A DNA stretch of 64,000 nucleotides. Source: Cyanophora paradoxa. Its lineage: Eukaryota; Glaucocystophyceae; Cyanophorales; Cyanophoraceae. The notes under the pieces were generated by a model that was not told the origin of the DNA, ran no database searches, and saw nothing but the letters and a program-made list of their open reading frames with translations. Positions 20,995-32,500 of the stretch are shown here, one piece after another (position 1 is the first letter of the stretch; the number at the start of each line of letters is the position of its first letter). Where the stretch lies: NCBI GenBank assembly GCA_004431415.1, contig QPMI01000053.1, positions 26,001 to 90,000 of the forward strand, read 5' to 3'. The translations under genes were made by a program, and so were the position numbers.

Positions 20995-21301
20995 GCTCTT
21001 TCTAAGCTACGGGCGCGCCGGACCTCCTACCTACAGCGCTTTAACTGTACCCGTGCTGTTTGGGTGAGAGCGTAACCCGCAGGGACTGGTGCCCTGATGG
21101 GGAAAAGGGGATGGGAGCCTAGCTAGCTACGAGCCGAGCAGGCGCTTCGCGTCCACGCCCGTGCCGTAGCGGATGAAGATGCTCCTGCGAGAGGTCTGTG
21201 CGATCAGTACGATTACGATCGCGATCGGGCGGCGCTGGGAGGGCGAGCCGGCCCTAGGCCTAGACGGAAAATTACGCCGTGGCTGGGCCGTGTCGGGACT
21301 A
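20995..21301 (-). mobile_element. Fanzor-derived family B 3' end, copy B5, joined to a copied FKBP promoter
   Basis: Conserved end from CTGCTCTTTCTAAG, last exon (stop CTACGAGC near 21127) and most of the intron up to GTGTCGGGACTAG near 21301. The next base begins the duplicated FKBP 5' flank. The last exon reads IFIRYGTGVDAKRLLGS, a small variant of copies 1 and 2. Confidence 0.75.
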
Positions 21302-21560
21302 GGCTCCATGCGCGCGCCAGCACAGAGTTACGAGTTACCGCGCCGTCCGCGTACGTAATCCAGTCTCCGTCCATCGTTGGATGTAGCGCCGGCGGCTGCG
21401 CACGCCCGGTCGTCAGCACGGCGGCGACGTTGTCACAGTGTCGATTTCAGTAGCCCCGAAGCGTACGCGTCGCGCTAGCTATATATATAAACGGCGCCAC
21501 CTGGGCAACTGCCGCCGGACTTTCTCGAACCTTCACGAGGGCTGTACCCGGTGAGGAGTT
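21302..21560 (-). repeat. Duplicate of the FKBP promoter and start codon
   Basis: Near-identical to 18842-19108 in the same orientation, including the CAT of the start codon. It is not followed by FKBP coding sequence but by family B repeat. It could drive transcription into the Fanzor remnant. Confidence 0.85.
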
Positions 21561-21890
21561 TCACCCCACTAAGTGCGAGTCCTAGCCATCTTAATCTTTG
21601 ATTTCTATATATATATATAGAAGCGTCTGTCAGATCATGCACGAGCCCCTAATCTCCCCAGGGGTCCCCGTACCGAGGATCACTCGGCACATTCCCGCCA
21701 CCATCATCGACCAACGCCAATGGCCGCCGCCGATTGCTCGAATCCGCTAGCGCTAGCAGGCTGCGGGCGCTCGAATTTGAGAGCGGAAGAGGAACTTCGG
21801 ACTCCGAGAGGAAGCTTGAACTTGGAGGGCAGCGCCGGGGCGGCGAAGCTGGGGCGGCGCCGGGTCGCTGTAAGATAATTGATACACGAG
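21561..21890. other. Intergenic 3' of DapB, nothing recognised
   Basis: Contains a TATATATATATA tract (21607-21620) and GC-rich unique DNA. No gene is recognised. Confidence 0.4.
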
Positions 21891-23024
21891 TTATATCATA
21901 CTGCCCGAGTGGAGGACATCAATCATGTTGAAGACACGTTGACCAGTCCTCTCAGCAATCTTGCTGGCAAGAAACAGGACGGCATCGACAGAACCCTCGC
22001 AGTACACATTTCGGCCGCACACATTGTGCTTGAACTCGAAGCTGACGGTCCCATCCGGAGAGATAAGCGAGTAGGTGTGGAAGGCATGTCCCAGCAAGAA
22101 CTCTTCTGGAACCTGCATTTGAGAGACCTGGCTGACGGGATCACGGACCTGCAATCAATGTGAGCTCGCGGCATCTAAAGGATAAGAATAGAAAATCTTA
22201 CCATCTCAATGTCATCAACGTCAAACTTCTCGACACCCAGCTTCTTGAATGAAGCAACCACTGCCTTTGCTGTTCCGGATGTGTCTGCCTTGCTGGACTG
22301 TCGAAACAAGTTACAAGTTCGCCACATGGAGGCGCAGATTGACGCAGAGGATGAGCACCTGGTGCGACTCGACAACTTTGAGCTTGTACCCCGAAAACGC
22401 CCCCGGAAACTCGTTCGCCATGTACTCCATCATGGCCTGAAAAGCGACGATCTGCTTGCCCATGTTCGGAGCAATCACGCAGTAAATTTTGCTATCGTTG
22501 ACGATTTTCATCAGAGCATCCCGATCTCCTCCAGTCGTTCCCATGACAAAAGGAACGTTGTGCTGGCCCGCCGCCCTTGAAATCAGATCCCGCTCGACCT
22601 CAACACGCGCATATCTAGAGCCTCAGCCTCAGACCTTCACGTAGAATTCCGCGTTCGGGATGACGGCGGTGGGATGAGTGTAGTCGACAGCTATCAGTGA
22701 AGGGAAGTCCTGTTTGATGGCATCGATAGCTCCTTCGCGCTGCGCGGGGTCGGGACAGAGAAATGTACGACGAGGTTCCCCAAGGCACCACAGAGGGACG
22801 CAAGAGCTTGACGTCGACGCCGCCAATGTCGCAGGAGGCGGTCTGAACATCCTCCCCAGTGAGCGAATACGGAACGAGCGTCAGGCCGCGCCGAAGGACA
22901 GCTTTCGAAACGTCGATGCTACGGACGCCTCAGCCAGCCGGCAAGCGACACGGAACGCCGGCCACGCGCACCCCATCTTGCCCGGAGCGCCGTTCACCAT
23001 GACGGGCGGCTTGCTAGTCGCCAT
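21891..23024 (-). CDS. dapB: 4-hydroxy-tetrahydrodipicolinate reductase, plant type (DapB)
   Basis: Reduces 4-hydroxy-tetrahydrodipicolinate with NAD(P)H in lysine biosynthesis, usually in the plastid of algae and plants. The start at 23024 reads MATSKPPVMVNGAPGKMG, the Rossmann glycine motif. Later exons give GVDVKLLRPS, LIAVDYTHPTAVIPNAEFYV, VMGTTGGDRDALMKIVND, YCVIAPNMGKQIVAFQAMME, FPGAFSGYKLKVVESHQ, DTSGTAKAVVASFKKLGV, then PDGTVSFEFKHNVCGRNVYC and TGQRVFNMIDVLHSGSMI at the end. The TSGTAKA and FKHN-type signatures and the order match plant-type DapB rather than the shorter bacterial form. No clear plastid presequence is visible before the Rossmann motif. Confidence 0.9.
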
Positions 23025-23396
23025 AGCCTCGAAAACAACGCGCGCCTCGACTATTAACGGAGGCCCTCAGCGGCGCGTCATGCAGGGACCGCGTCGGGCG
23101 CTCGCCTACCGCGAGGGGACGAGCGGGGACGGTTGCTGGCGCGAAGGGCCAGGCCTGCGAACCCAGAGCAGGCCGATCCGAGAGAGGATGAGCTCCTCTG
23201 TCCGGGGTGGAGCGCGGCGCTGCAGAAGGCCATTCGGTCTCGTCTGGTTTGTTGGATTGCGGCGTCGAACACGCTGGATCGTCGACCTGGCGCGCTTCCG
23301 CGACGACGACGGACCGCCGAGGGACCGAGGGTACCACGGGGGGTACGCGCTCTTCCCGGTTCTCCCGGCGTCCCGGTTCTCGCCGCGCAGCCGCGA
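23025..23396. promoter_or_regulatory. Shared 5' region of dapB and cytochrome c1
   Basis: 372 bases separate two divergent start codons. The part 23263-23370 is duplicated at 26251-26365 upstream of RPA1. No TATA box is evident; the region is GC-rich. Confidence 0.5.
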
Positions 23397-24504
23397 ATGT
23401 TCCGCGCAGCCGCCTCGCTTCTGAAGAAGGTTTGCAACCAGGAGAGCGCGCCTGTGGGAGCGACAGCAAAACGTCGTTGACCTTGCGCGCCGCAGGAGCT
23501 GCCCGCGGCCGCCGCCGCGGGAGTGGCCCTCGCCGCGTTCGGAGGTGCCACGGCATTTGCTTCGGATGACTCCCTGCAGCCGCCTTTCTACCCGTGGTCG
23601 CACTCGGGGCCCCTCAGCGCGTTCGATGCCGCCAGGTCAGCTGGATCCCCGCCCTCGCTGTGCGGCCTCTTGCCGATGCACTTGTACTCTGCAGCATTCG
23701 TCGCGGGTTCCAGGTGTACAAGGGCGTGTGGTGCGGCTAACGACTATCGCTAGCGTGTGCCGCGCCACTTACGCCGGGCGCCTTCGCAGTTCCGCCTGCC
23801 ACAGTATGGACCGCATCGCCTACCGCAACCTGATCAACGTTTGCTACACGGAGGACGAGGTGAAGGCGCTTGCCGCCGAGATTGAAGTGAAGGATGGCCC
23901 GAACGACGCTGGCGAGATGTTCATGCGCCCCGGCAAGCCGTCCGACAAATTCCCGCGGCCATACGCGAACGAGCAGGCAGCGCGCGCTGCGAATGGCGGC
24001 GCCTACCCTCCGGACCTGTCGCTGATCATCAAGGCCCGGGCCCGCCGCGAGGACTACGTCTTCGCGCTCCTTACCGGCTACAAGGAGCCTCCCGCGGGTG
24101 TCACCATCCGCGAGGGCCTCCACTACAAGTGCGCGGTAGGCCCACCGCTCTGCTTCGCAACTCACAACATATTTCGCAGCCCGTACTTCGCTGGTGGCGC
24201 CATCTCGATGGCGCAGCCGATCTACGATGGCAGCGTCGAGTATGATGATGGCACCCCGAACACTGCGTCCCAGATTGCAAAGGATGTCGTCACTTTCCTG
24301 GCCTGGGCGTCTGAACCGGAGGCCGATGAGCGCAAGAAGGCGGGGCTCAAGTGGATCGGCACCCTCTCCATCGCTCTTCTCGCGACTGCGTACTACAAGC
24401 GCTTCCGCTGGAACGTCATCAAGTGTGTCCTTGTGTCTTGCTCGATCTCTCGTCATAGCTACTAATGCTTTCTCAGGAATCGCCGCCTCGAGTTCAAGCT
24501 TTGA
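23397..24504 (+). CDS. CYC1: Cytochrome c1, haem subunit of respiratory complex III
   Basis: Carries electrons from the Rieske protein to cytochrome c at the inner mitochondrial membrane. The start at 23397 reads [11 protein letters not shown], an intron follows, then [20 protein letters not shown] (bipartite presequence) and [21 protein letters not shown] further splice gives [20 protein letters not shown]: the haem site CSACH is created across the intron at 23738-23791. It continues [40 protein letters not shown], a splice in [40 protein letters not shown] and the C-terminal membrane anchor [20 protein letters not shown], ending NRRLEFKL. All family landmarks are present. Confidence 0.96.
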
Positions 24505-24748
24505 AAAAAATGTATCTCAATCCAGCCACACTTGGTACAGTGTTGTGTTCTATCTCAATTCATTCGCACGATCAAAGACACCAGATTATGAAAGCTTAAA
24601 TCGTGATCAAGAAGTCTAGTTCAGGTCTGATCACAAGTGCACTGCGGCTTTCACTGAGTCAGGCCACGGAGACGTCTGCACCAATGGTCCAACCCCTTGA
24701 TCGCTAGATAGATATAGCTAAAGCTCGAGTCGGGCAGGAATCCGTCTA
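24505..24748. other. 3' flank of cytochrome c1, nothing recognised
   Basis: AT-richer stretch with A-runs after the stop codon. No repeat or gene is recognised before the Fanzor copy at 24750. Confidence 0.4.
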
Positions 24749-24749
24749 A

Positions 24750-25319
24750 ATGCTCTTTCTACGCTACGGGCGCGCCGCACCTCCTACCTACAGTGCTTTA
24801 ACTGTACCCGTGCTGTTTGGGTGAGAGCGTAACCCGCAGGGACTGGTGCCCTGATGGAAAAAAGGGAATCGGAGCCTAGCTAGCTACGAGCTGAGCAGGC
24901 GCTTCGCGTCCACGCCCGTGCCGTAGCGGATCAGGATGCCCCTGCGAGAGGTCTGTGCGATCAGTACGATTACGATTGCGATCGGGCGGCGCTGGGAGGG
25001 CGAGCCGGCCCTAGACGGAAAATTACGCCGTGGATAGGCCGTGTCGGGACTAGGCGGGGGGAGCAGCGATTGTGTATAGGCGTGTATAGACACAACACGC
25101 ACCGCGCGGCGCCGCCGTCGTGGTCCGCCCGGAAGCCGCACCCGGGGCGCCGGCGGCACTCGAAGACCCTCTTCGAGCCCAGCGTGTATACGTAGTTGAT
25201 CTTGCCGCACATCCCGCACGTCTTCGAGGTCCAGGCCTCGCAGACGAGCTGGAGCGTGCACGGCGGGTCCTCATCCTTGGGGTGCCGCCGAACGGCGTGC
25301 TGCAGGAGCTGCCGGAAAG
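24750..25319 (-). mobile_element. Fanzor remnant, copy 2: C-terminal exons plus conserved 3' end (B6)
   Basis: Nearly identical to copy 1 over about 565 bp and truncated at the same place (about 25319). The zinc-ribbon exon (about 25319-25103) reads EAWTSKTCGMCGKIN, YVYTLGSKRVFECRRRPGCG and FRADHDGGAAR; the intron is 24942-25102; the last exon GILIRYGTGVDAKRLLSS ends at the stop 24884-24886. Compared with copy 1 it has 6-bp in-frame differences (VY and RR gained, two residues fewer before EAW) and Arg to His within DRD. Flanking DNA is unrelated to that of copy 1. Confidence 0.8.
24884..25319 (-). pseudogene. Fanzor C-terminal coding fragment, copy 2
   Basis: Coding part of copy 2. The frame is open across both exons in spite of several small indels, each a multiple of three. 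It lacks the N-terminal two thirds of the nuclease, so no activity is expected. Confidence 0.7.
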
Positions 25320-25479
25320 CGGAAAGCAGAAGCCCTGATCGCCGTCGGTTCAACGGTTACCGTAGTACCGTACGCGTAGTACTTACTAGTTAACTTAGTA
25401 AGCTTATAATTACAGCCAGCGCTAGCGCTAGTACTCACTCGAGCTCAAGCTTAGTACCGGATCGCAACTTGCAACATTG

Positions 25480-25562
25480 CAATTGAACAAACTCGGCCTG
25501 TGACACGCGTCTACGGGTACAGCACACACTACGTGCATACGGCACGACTTCGACGCTGTGAA
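25480..25562 (-). repeat. Inverted duplicate of the COQ9 5' flank
   Basis: Matches 8538-8624 in the opposite orientation with one 2-base difference, and stops at the COQ9 start codon. Confidence 0.8.
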
Positions 25563-26250
25563 CATACGGCATGCGGCCAGGGATCATCGGATCGGACGGG
25601 GTCCGCACCGCAGCCACCGGCGGCGCCGAGGCGCTCGAACCATCGACGGCATGCTCGATTTCGACATCGTCGTCGACGTCGATCACGATCTCGATGTCGC
25701 CGAGCTCCATCGGTGCAGGCGAGGGCGCGCCGCCAGCCCCCCCACCCGCAGCCCGGCCGCCGCGCCAGCAGCAGCCGCCGAGCCCGCGCCCAAGCTTGGC
25801 GCCCTGCGCAGCGAAGGGAACGAGGAAGTGAGGGAGCGACTGCCAGAGTCCCAGAACGGGGCGCAACCGGGAAACCAGTTCAGGCCGGCACTGCGGCACG
25901 CGCGGCGCACGCGCACACGTGGCACGCAACCGCGCTCGGCGCGCGCCGATGCAGCGCGACAGATCGCGATCGAACCGGTTCGCGAAACAAGTTGCGCCGA
26001 TGCGCTCGATACATCACGACAGATCGAACCGGTTCGCGAAACGGGCCGCGACAACTTGCAAGCTGCGCCACCGCGCTGGCCCGATCCAGCATGACCATAG
26101 CTACGCGCATGACCGCGGTCGCCGATCGGGTAACCGCCGCTGTTGACGGTTGACCAGCACAGGGGGTACAGTCAACCTCAGATATACTATGATCCATAGC
26201 TATAGTGCACGTGCTCGTTCGGTCCATGCACATCATGGCATGCGCTCTAG

Positions 26251-26365
26251 CGTCGAACACGCTGGATCGTCGACCTGGCGCGCTTCCGCGACGACGACGG
26301 ACCGTCGAGGGACCGACGAGGACCCGTCGAGGGTACCACGGGGGGTACGCGCTCTTCCCGGTTGA
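26251..26365 (+). repeat. Duplicate of the dapB/CYC1 intergenic segment
   Basis: Matches 23263-23370 (CGTCGAACACGCTGGATCGT and onward through GGTACCACGGGGGGTACGCG) with a 14-base internal insertion. It now lies about 210 bp upstream of the RPA1 start codon. Confidence 0.8.
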
Positions 26366-26572
26366 GCCGGTCCCACAGCGCGCCCGTGCGCTCCAGCAGC
26401 CCCCGCATCGGCTGCTGCCGCAGGATTGCAATATTGACGCATGCGCGCGCGGCAGCGGGGCTTTCGAGTCTGCGACTCGGCGGTCGCTGCCGGGTTGCAG
26501 ATTTGAGGGGTACAGCACACGACAGGAGACCGCTCGAGCGCAGGTTAGATCCCAGCGTGGGGAGGCTGCAGA

Positions 26573-29500
26573 ATGGAGATAAGCAGCGTAAACTCAGAGA
26601 TAGGGCGAGCGGCGTTTTCATTTTTCGGCCCTGGCGAGATCGAGCGCATCAGCGTGAAGCAGCTGCGGAATCCAGTTCTATTTGATTCACTAGGGCGACC
26701 GTCGCCGGGGGGTCTCTACGATCCCGCGCTGGGGCCGATCGACAAGCACGCGAGGTCCGCGCGCCCGAGCACCAGCGCCCCAGTGCTATGAGCGCTTCCT
26801 CGGGGCAATGAGTACCGCGTACGCGCGCTGATCGAGCTTATGCGCAGTTGCTTGACGTGCGGTTTGAGCGCCACACAGTGCCCCGGGCACCTGGGCCATG
26901 TCCGCCTATCCGCCCCTGTATTCAACCCGCTCCTCATCACGATGCTCTTCAAGCTTCTGCGTTTGAAGTGCTTCTCTTGTCATCGCTTGCGCATGCATCG
27001 AGTTCGGGTCCGTTCCTGCTCGCGATTGGACGTCAGTCCCGGATCAAATCTGAGTTGCGCAATGCAGGTTGAGCGTTACTGGGCGCGCCTGCTTCTTCTG
27101 GACATGGGTCGAGTTCTAGAAGCGCACGAAGTTGCTATGCCGCGCACCCACAGCCTCGATGAGAAGCCGCGGCAGAGGTCTAGCAAGAAGGACGAGGAGG
27201 CGCCGGCTGCTGAGGTCGCCGAGCCAGCAATCGAGGATCTGGAAGCCGCATCGCGCGAATTGCACGACCTTGTAGGTCTGCGTGCGGTGGGGTTGGCTGA
27301 CGCGGCGATAGCTGAAACACACCCATGCAGACCGAATCCTGTCCGGAGGATACGATCGAAGTGGGCGCAAGCTTGCGCATGTCGCGGAAGCCTGGCGGGC
27401 TACGATGGCGGATTTCATGCAGCACGTACCTGCACGCAAGTGTGAAAATTGCGGGGCGTGCGTCCCTCCCCTTGCATGCATCCTTTGCACCTGTTGATCT
27501 CTCGTTCAGCATATCTCCAAGCCTTCGGAAGGAGGGAGTAAAATTCTTCCAGAATGCTTTGACAGAGAAAGACCGAAGAGCGAATTCCTTGATCGGGCGT
27601 GATGCACCGTCAGTCTGGGGGTCTAGCAGCCTTTCAATGACTGCCCAGGAAATCACAGCAATGGTAGGGATCACTCGCTTTCCCGAGAGCCTTCCTTCTT
27701 CGAATCTGAATGAACAAATGCAGCGCGTGTGTGCTACTGGAAGAGTGGATGCCGTTGTAGAAGAGGTCGGCAAGAATGTGACCGAAAAGAACACTAAGAA
27801 GAACAGCTCGGTTTCCTCTCGCTTCCTCAGCCCCTTCGAAGTCCATCGGCACATACAGCTCCTTTGGAACGAGGTGAGCGGATTGATTATACGTGCCACC
27901 GGAGTGTTCCTTTTCATATTCGGCCCAGGAACGGCTTGTTCTGGATGAGATGTTCGGGTCGCTGTCAGAGTCAGGTTCGGTCGATTGGCGAATCGCTATG
28001 TTTGTCGGCGTCTGTTCACGGTGCCAGTTCTTTGGCAGGACGGAGCTCTTCACCGGATATGTTTTTCATCCAGGTCATGGCGGTTCCTCCATCACGGTTT
28101 CGTCCACCAGCACGCATAGGCGATCTCACCTTCGAGCATCCGCAAAATGTGTCCTTCTCTAAGATCCTTCAGGTACTTTTTCTCTCCCTTGAAAGACTCT
28201 CATTTACTGACTCTCAGTACTCCTTTAGGCAGACTCGCATCTCTTGCAGACACTGGGGGTCCCTTCCTCGAAAGCAGCAGCCGCTTCAGAGCCCCCTTCC
28301 GTAGATATTGGATTCGTTCACGAGGCGTAAGCTTCTATCCCATTCCAAAATGAAAGCCTTTCCAACCCGACATCACAGATACGTCCAACTTCAGCTTGCG
28401 GTGAACAGTGTGATCGACTCGACCAAGGGGTCAGCCGCAGACAGCGGGGGCTTGAAGAAGACCGACGATGCAAACGGTATAAGGCAGATTCTGGAAAAGA
28501 AGGAGGGGCTCTTCCGCAAGAACATGATGGTGGGCCATCACTGGGGGGTCAAATCTGTTCCTTGTTTCTGATTTTTGCGACAGGGCAAGCGTGTCAATTA
28601 TGCAGCGAGATCAGTCATCTCTCCCGATCCCTACATTGCCACAAATGAGATTGGCCTGCCGCACTATTTCGTGACACGATTGACATATCCGGAGGGAGTG
28701 ACTCAGCACAATGTGGTCAGAGAGCACATATTTCTGCCCCGTGCTTATCGTTTCTGTTCAATGACGCCGTTTATCCAGGAGCATTTGCGGCGATGTGTCA
28801 TCAATGGCCCCCACAAGCACCCAGGGGCGAACTTCATAGAGTTCGAGGATGGGTACATATTGCATGCATTCCGGTTTTTTCTTCTGATGTAGCTGATGCT
28901 GCTCCAGACATCGAATCGATTTGAGCACACGGAACGAGACACAGAGGATGGGATTGGCGAAGCAGCTCCTAACCAAGAATCAAATGGATGGAACAGAGGT
29001 TAGAAGTCGCAACAAGAGGGTGTTTCGTCACGCGGACGATGGCGATATTCTCTTAGGTAACACTTTTTAATTACTGCACAATGGCCTTTCGATTCTTAAA
29101 GCCTCTGCAGTCAACCGCCAGCCTACGTTGCACAAACCATCGATGATGGCACACCGACTTCGCGTGGTGCGGGGCTCAGGGCGCCATGATAAGACAATCC
29201 GCATGCATTACGCCAACTGCAACACCTATAACGCGGACTTCGATGGTGCCCACCCTGCCCCCTATCTTGGCAGAGCTGTTGCTAATGTTATTCTGCACAG
29301 GTGATGAGATCAACGTGCACTTGCCACAGTCAGAGCTTGCGAGGGCTGAGGCATACAACATTGCTGACACCGACCACCAGTACACCGTCCCCACTTCTGG
29401 CCGCCCAATCAGAGGGCTCATTCAAGACAATGTTGGCACGGGCGTCCTCCTCACATTGAAGGACACGTTCCTCACAAAAGAATTGTTTATGCAGGTGCCA

Positions 29501-32500
29501 CCTTTTGTAAAACCTTTCGGCATTCTCTTTTGGTCAATCTTTTTTGCAGTTGGTGTATGTCGCCGTTGGGGATGTTGAACAAGGTCGCATTGTGTTCCCC
29601 GAACCTGCTATCTTGAGGCCAAAGATGCTCTGGACGGGCAAGCAAGTTGTGTCGACGGTTCTGTGTCATCTGGCTGCAAGAATGAAACTTCCCCCCTTGA
29701 ACCTCGAAGCTGGGACAAAAATCTCGGCTTCAGCCTGGAAGGGGTTTCCCGAAGAAGCAAGAGTTGTTATCCGGCAAGGCGAGCTGTGCACAGGTGTGCT
29801 GGACAAGAACGCGTTTGGAGCTTCAGAGCACGGTTTGGTGGGTCCTGCAGCCCCCAGTTTTGAAGGTCTCTCCATCCATGTGTCTTATCATTGCACAGGT
29901 GCACGCATGGTTCGAGGTGTACGGTTCTGCTGCAGCAGGGAAGCTCCTCACAATTCTCTGCAGACTCTTCATGCACTACCTCCAGGTCAGCTTCTATCCT
30001 CACTACTGCCTTTTTAATGTCTGAACGCGATGTTCCTCTTCAGTATGCGGGTTTCACATGTGGGATTGACGATCTCGTGATCAACTCTGCTGCTGGTGAG
30101 TGGGCTCCTCGATTCTTTAATTCAACTCTGCGAACTGTTTTCATTGCCGTAGATCGATCCCGTGTCAAGGCTCTTCGAGGCACAGCACGTGCAGGAATTC
30201 TGGCCGCAAACAGGCTCATGCAAACGCTAGAGGGTCCGAACCAGAGGTCGACTGCAGATGCAGAGATTTCAGTGGTGACTGAAGGGATGATTTCTGAAGT
30301 GCAGTCAAACCTTAAGCAGGTACAGAACCATCCCGCTTGCTTCCCTTCAGAATTTCTTACCTTTGGTTCTTCTTGGGCAGGCAATGAAACGAGTTGGGCT
30401 TGAGCAGTCTGCACCGCTTCTGGATTCCCTCATGAAGCAACAGATATCATCTATCACTTCGCAGGTGCTTGAAATAATCACCTCCAAGAAGCAGATTCAG
30501 ATATCCATAACTTAGCTTGCCAGGTGATGCGGTCTTGCTTGGAGGCCGATGATGGTCCTCTGAAACGCTTCCCAAACAACAACATGACCCTGATGACCAC
30601 GTCTGGAGCAAAGGGCTCCGTTGTCAACGCATCACAGATCTCATGTCTTCTTGGACAGCAAGAACTGGAAGGCCGGCGTGTGCCAATTATGCCTTCTGGC
30701 AAGACTCTTCCATGTTTCGATCCTTTCAGCCCGGAGCCAAGAGCTGGTGGGTTTATCGGAGATCGTTTCTTGACTGGAATCCATCCTCAGGTGCTGCTTT
30801 CTTGCACTTTTTCGAAGTCTATCAAGATAACACCCTCCACATCATTTACAGGAGTACTACTTTCATTGCATGGCTGGACGGGAGGGGCTTGTCGATACTG
30901 CCGTCAAGACATCACGCTCAGGGTGCGTTGTACCAACAATGCTGCAGGCATTGGTTAACATGTTCCTTGCAGGTATCTCCAGAGGTGTGTCATTAAAAGC
31001 CTGGAGTCCCTTCAAGTGCAGTACGATGGAACTGTAAGCATATCTCGAGTGGCTGTTACGTGGAGCTCATTTGTGAGCAGGTTCGTGACGGAGATGGAAC
31101 TGTCGTCCAGTTCGTATACGGGGAAGATGCCTTGGATGTCACCAAGGCGTCATTCGTGAACAAATTTTCATTTCTGCTTAACAACACCTCCGCAAAGGCA
31201 AGCACGTACATTGCAATTCAAAAGCACAGTCGTGTGGTAATCATAGCTGTGCAGCAACTCAAGCCATCGCCAAAGTCGAAAGGAGGTGCCCGAATTACCA
31301 CAGAAAGTGATCTCGCATGGACAGAGGAGCAGGTGTGCTTCGAGATTTATCTCGGACATTTATTCGTGTTGACGGTTCTCAGGTTGCACAAGACGATTTT
31401 GTTGAGAGCTGGGCGTCACAGCTCGGGCAGGATCTCTCAGCCTGCTCACCGAAATTCCACCAACTGCTCTCCGATTATCTGGACAGCGATCCGGAAAGGT
31501 TGCTGGTGCGAGCCATGTTTTCTCCACACTGTCTTGGTTGCTCAGCTTTTTCTGGTAGCGGAAGAACGGTGGACGATTCAGCAGGAATTCTGCTCTCAGA
31601 GCAGTCTTGAGGCGTTATCAGCGAGCTCTAGCTGAACCGGGCGAAGTTGTTGGAGTCTTGGCTGCACAATCGATTGGTGAACCATCAACCCAGGCATGAC
31701 CCCTCCCTCTCTTGGAAGACAGCACTGCGCACTGGATTTTGCAGATGAGAACGTTTATCGGCGCAGATGACTTTGAACACGTTCCATCAAGCTGGTGTGG
31801 GAGCAGCAAATGTGACCCTTGGTACTCGATTGCCTGCATCTTCCAAGCTTCAATCGCTTAAGCGCAAATGTGCAGGTATACCTCGCCTCCGAGAAATCAT
31901 GATGACTGCAAGCGAAAACATTGGCACTCCTGCAATGACTTTACACCTCGTTCGGGGAGCTAAGGGGGCGGATGCTGAAGCACTCGCACGGTAACGACAT
32001 CTCAGAACCAATTGTTGGCCTTTGACACCATACAATAACAGGAAACTGGGGCGTGTGCACCTGTCGGACGTCGTCGAGCAGGTCATCATCACTGAACAGG
32101 TTCACATATTTTTCGTGTTCATCTGCCGGCTTGCCTGATGCAGGTTGTAAGGTGGAGAGCGCAAAATCCGGGGAGAGGTCACGTTTGTATCGGATCAAGC
32201 TGCAGCTGGGGAATCCGGAAGCTAATGGGCTCTGGCTAGGTGTGTCATACAAACAGATTGTGACATCTGTGAAGGTAAGCCCTCAATCTGGTGTATTTTG
32301 AGCGTCAACTTATTGTCATCATTGCAGGAAGCCTTCTTCCCGCGGCTCTGTGGCATGATAAAGCGGGAGTTGAAGGTTCAGGGGCGTGACGGGGGTGATT
32401 TTGGTGTTTCTGTGTCGTCCTCGCGATCGCGCCATCATGCTGCATCGAATCACGATGAGGTACTCGGAGGCCAACACCGTCCAATTGCATTGAAGAATGG

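Larger units (their letters stand above)
25320..26572. other. GC-rich intergenic region built partly of copied promoter segments, upstream of RPA1
   Basis: Contains an inverse copy of the COQ9 5' flank (25480-25562), a copy of the dapB/CYC1 spacer (26251-26365), and two repeats of GAACCGGTTCGCGAAAC (about 25974 and 26028). Long open frames on both strands here lack family features; one on the minus strand begins MELGDIEIVIDVDDDVEIEH (about 25711) and is acidic, but I cannot support it as a gene. Confidence 0.5.

Noticed and set aside
25435-26153. Protein genes on both strands between Fanzor copy 2 and RPA1
   Set aside because: Overlapping GC-rich frames without family features, running through copied promoter DNA.
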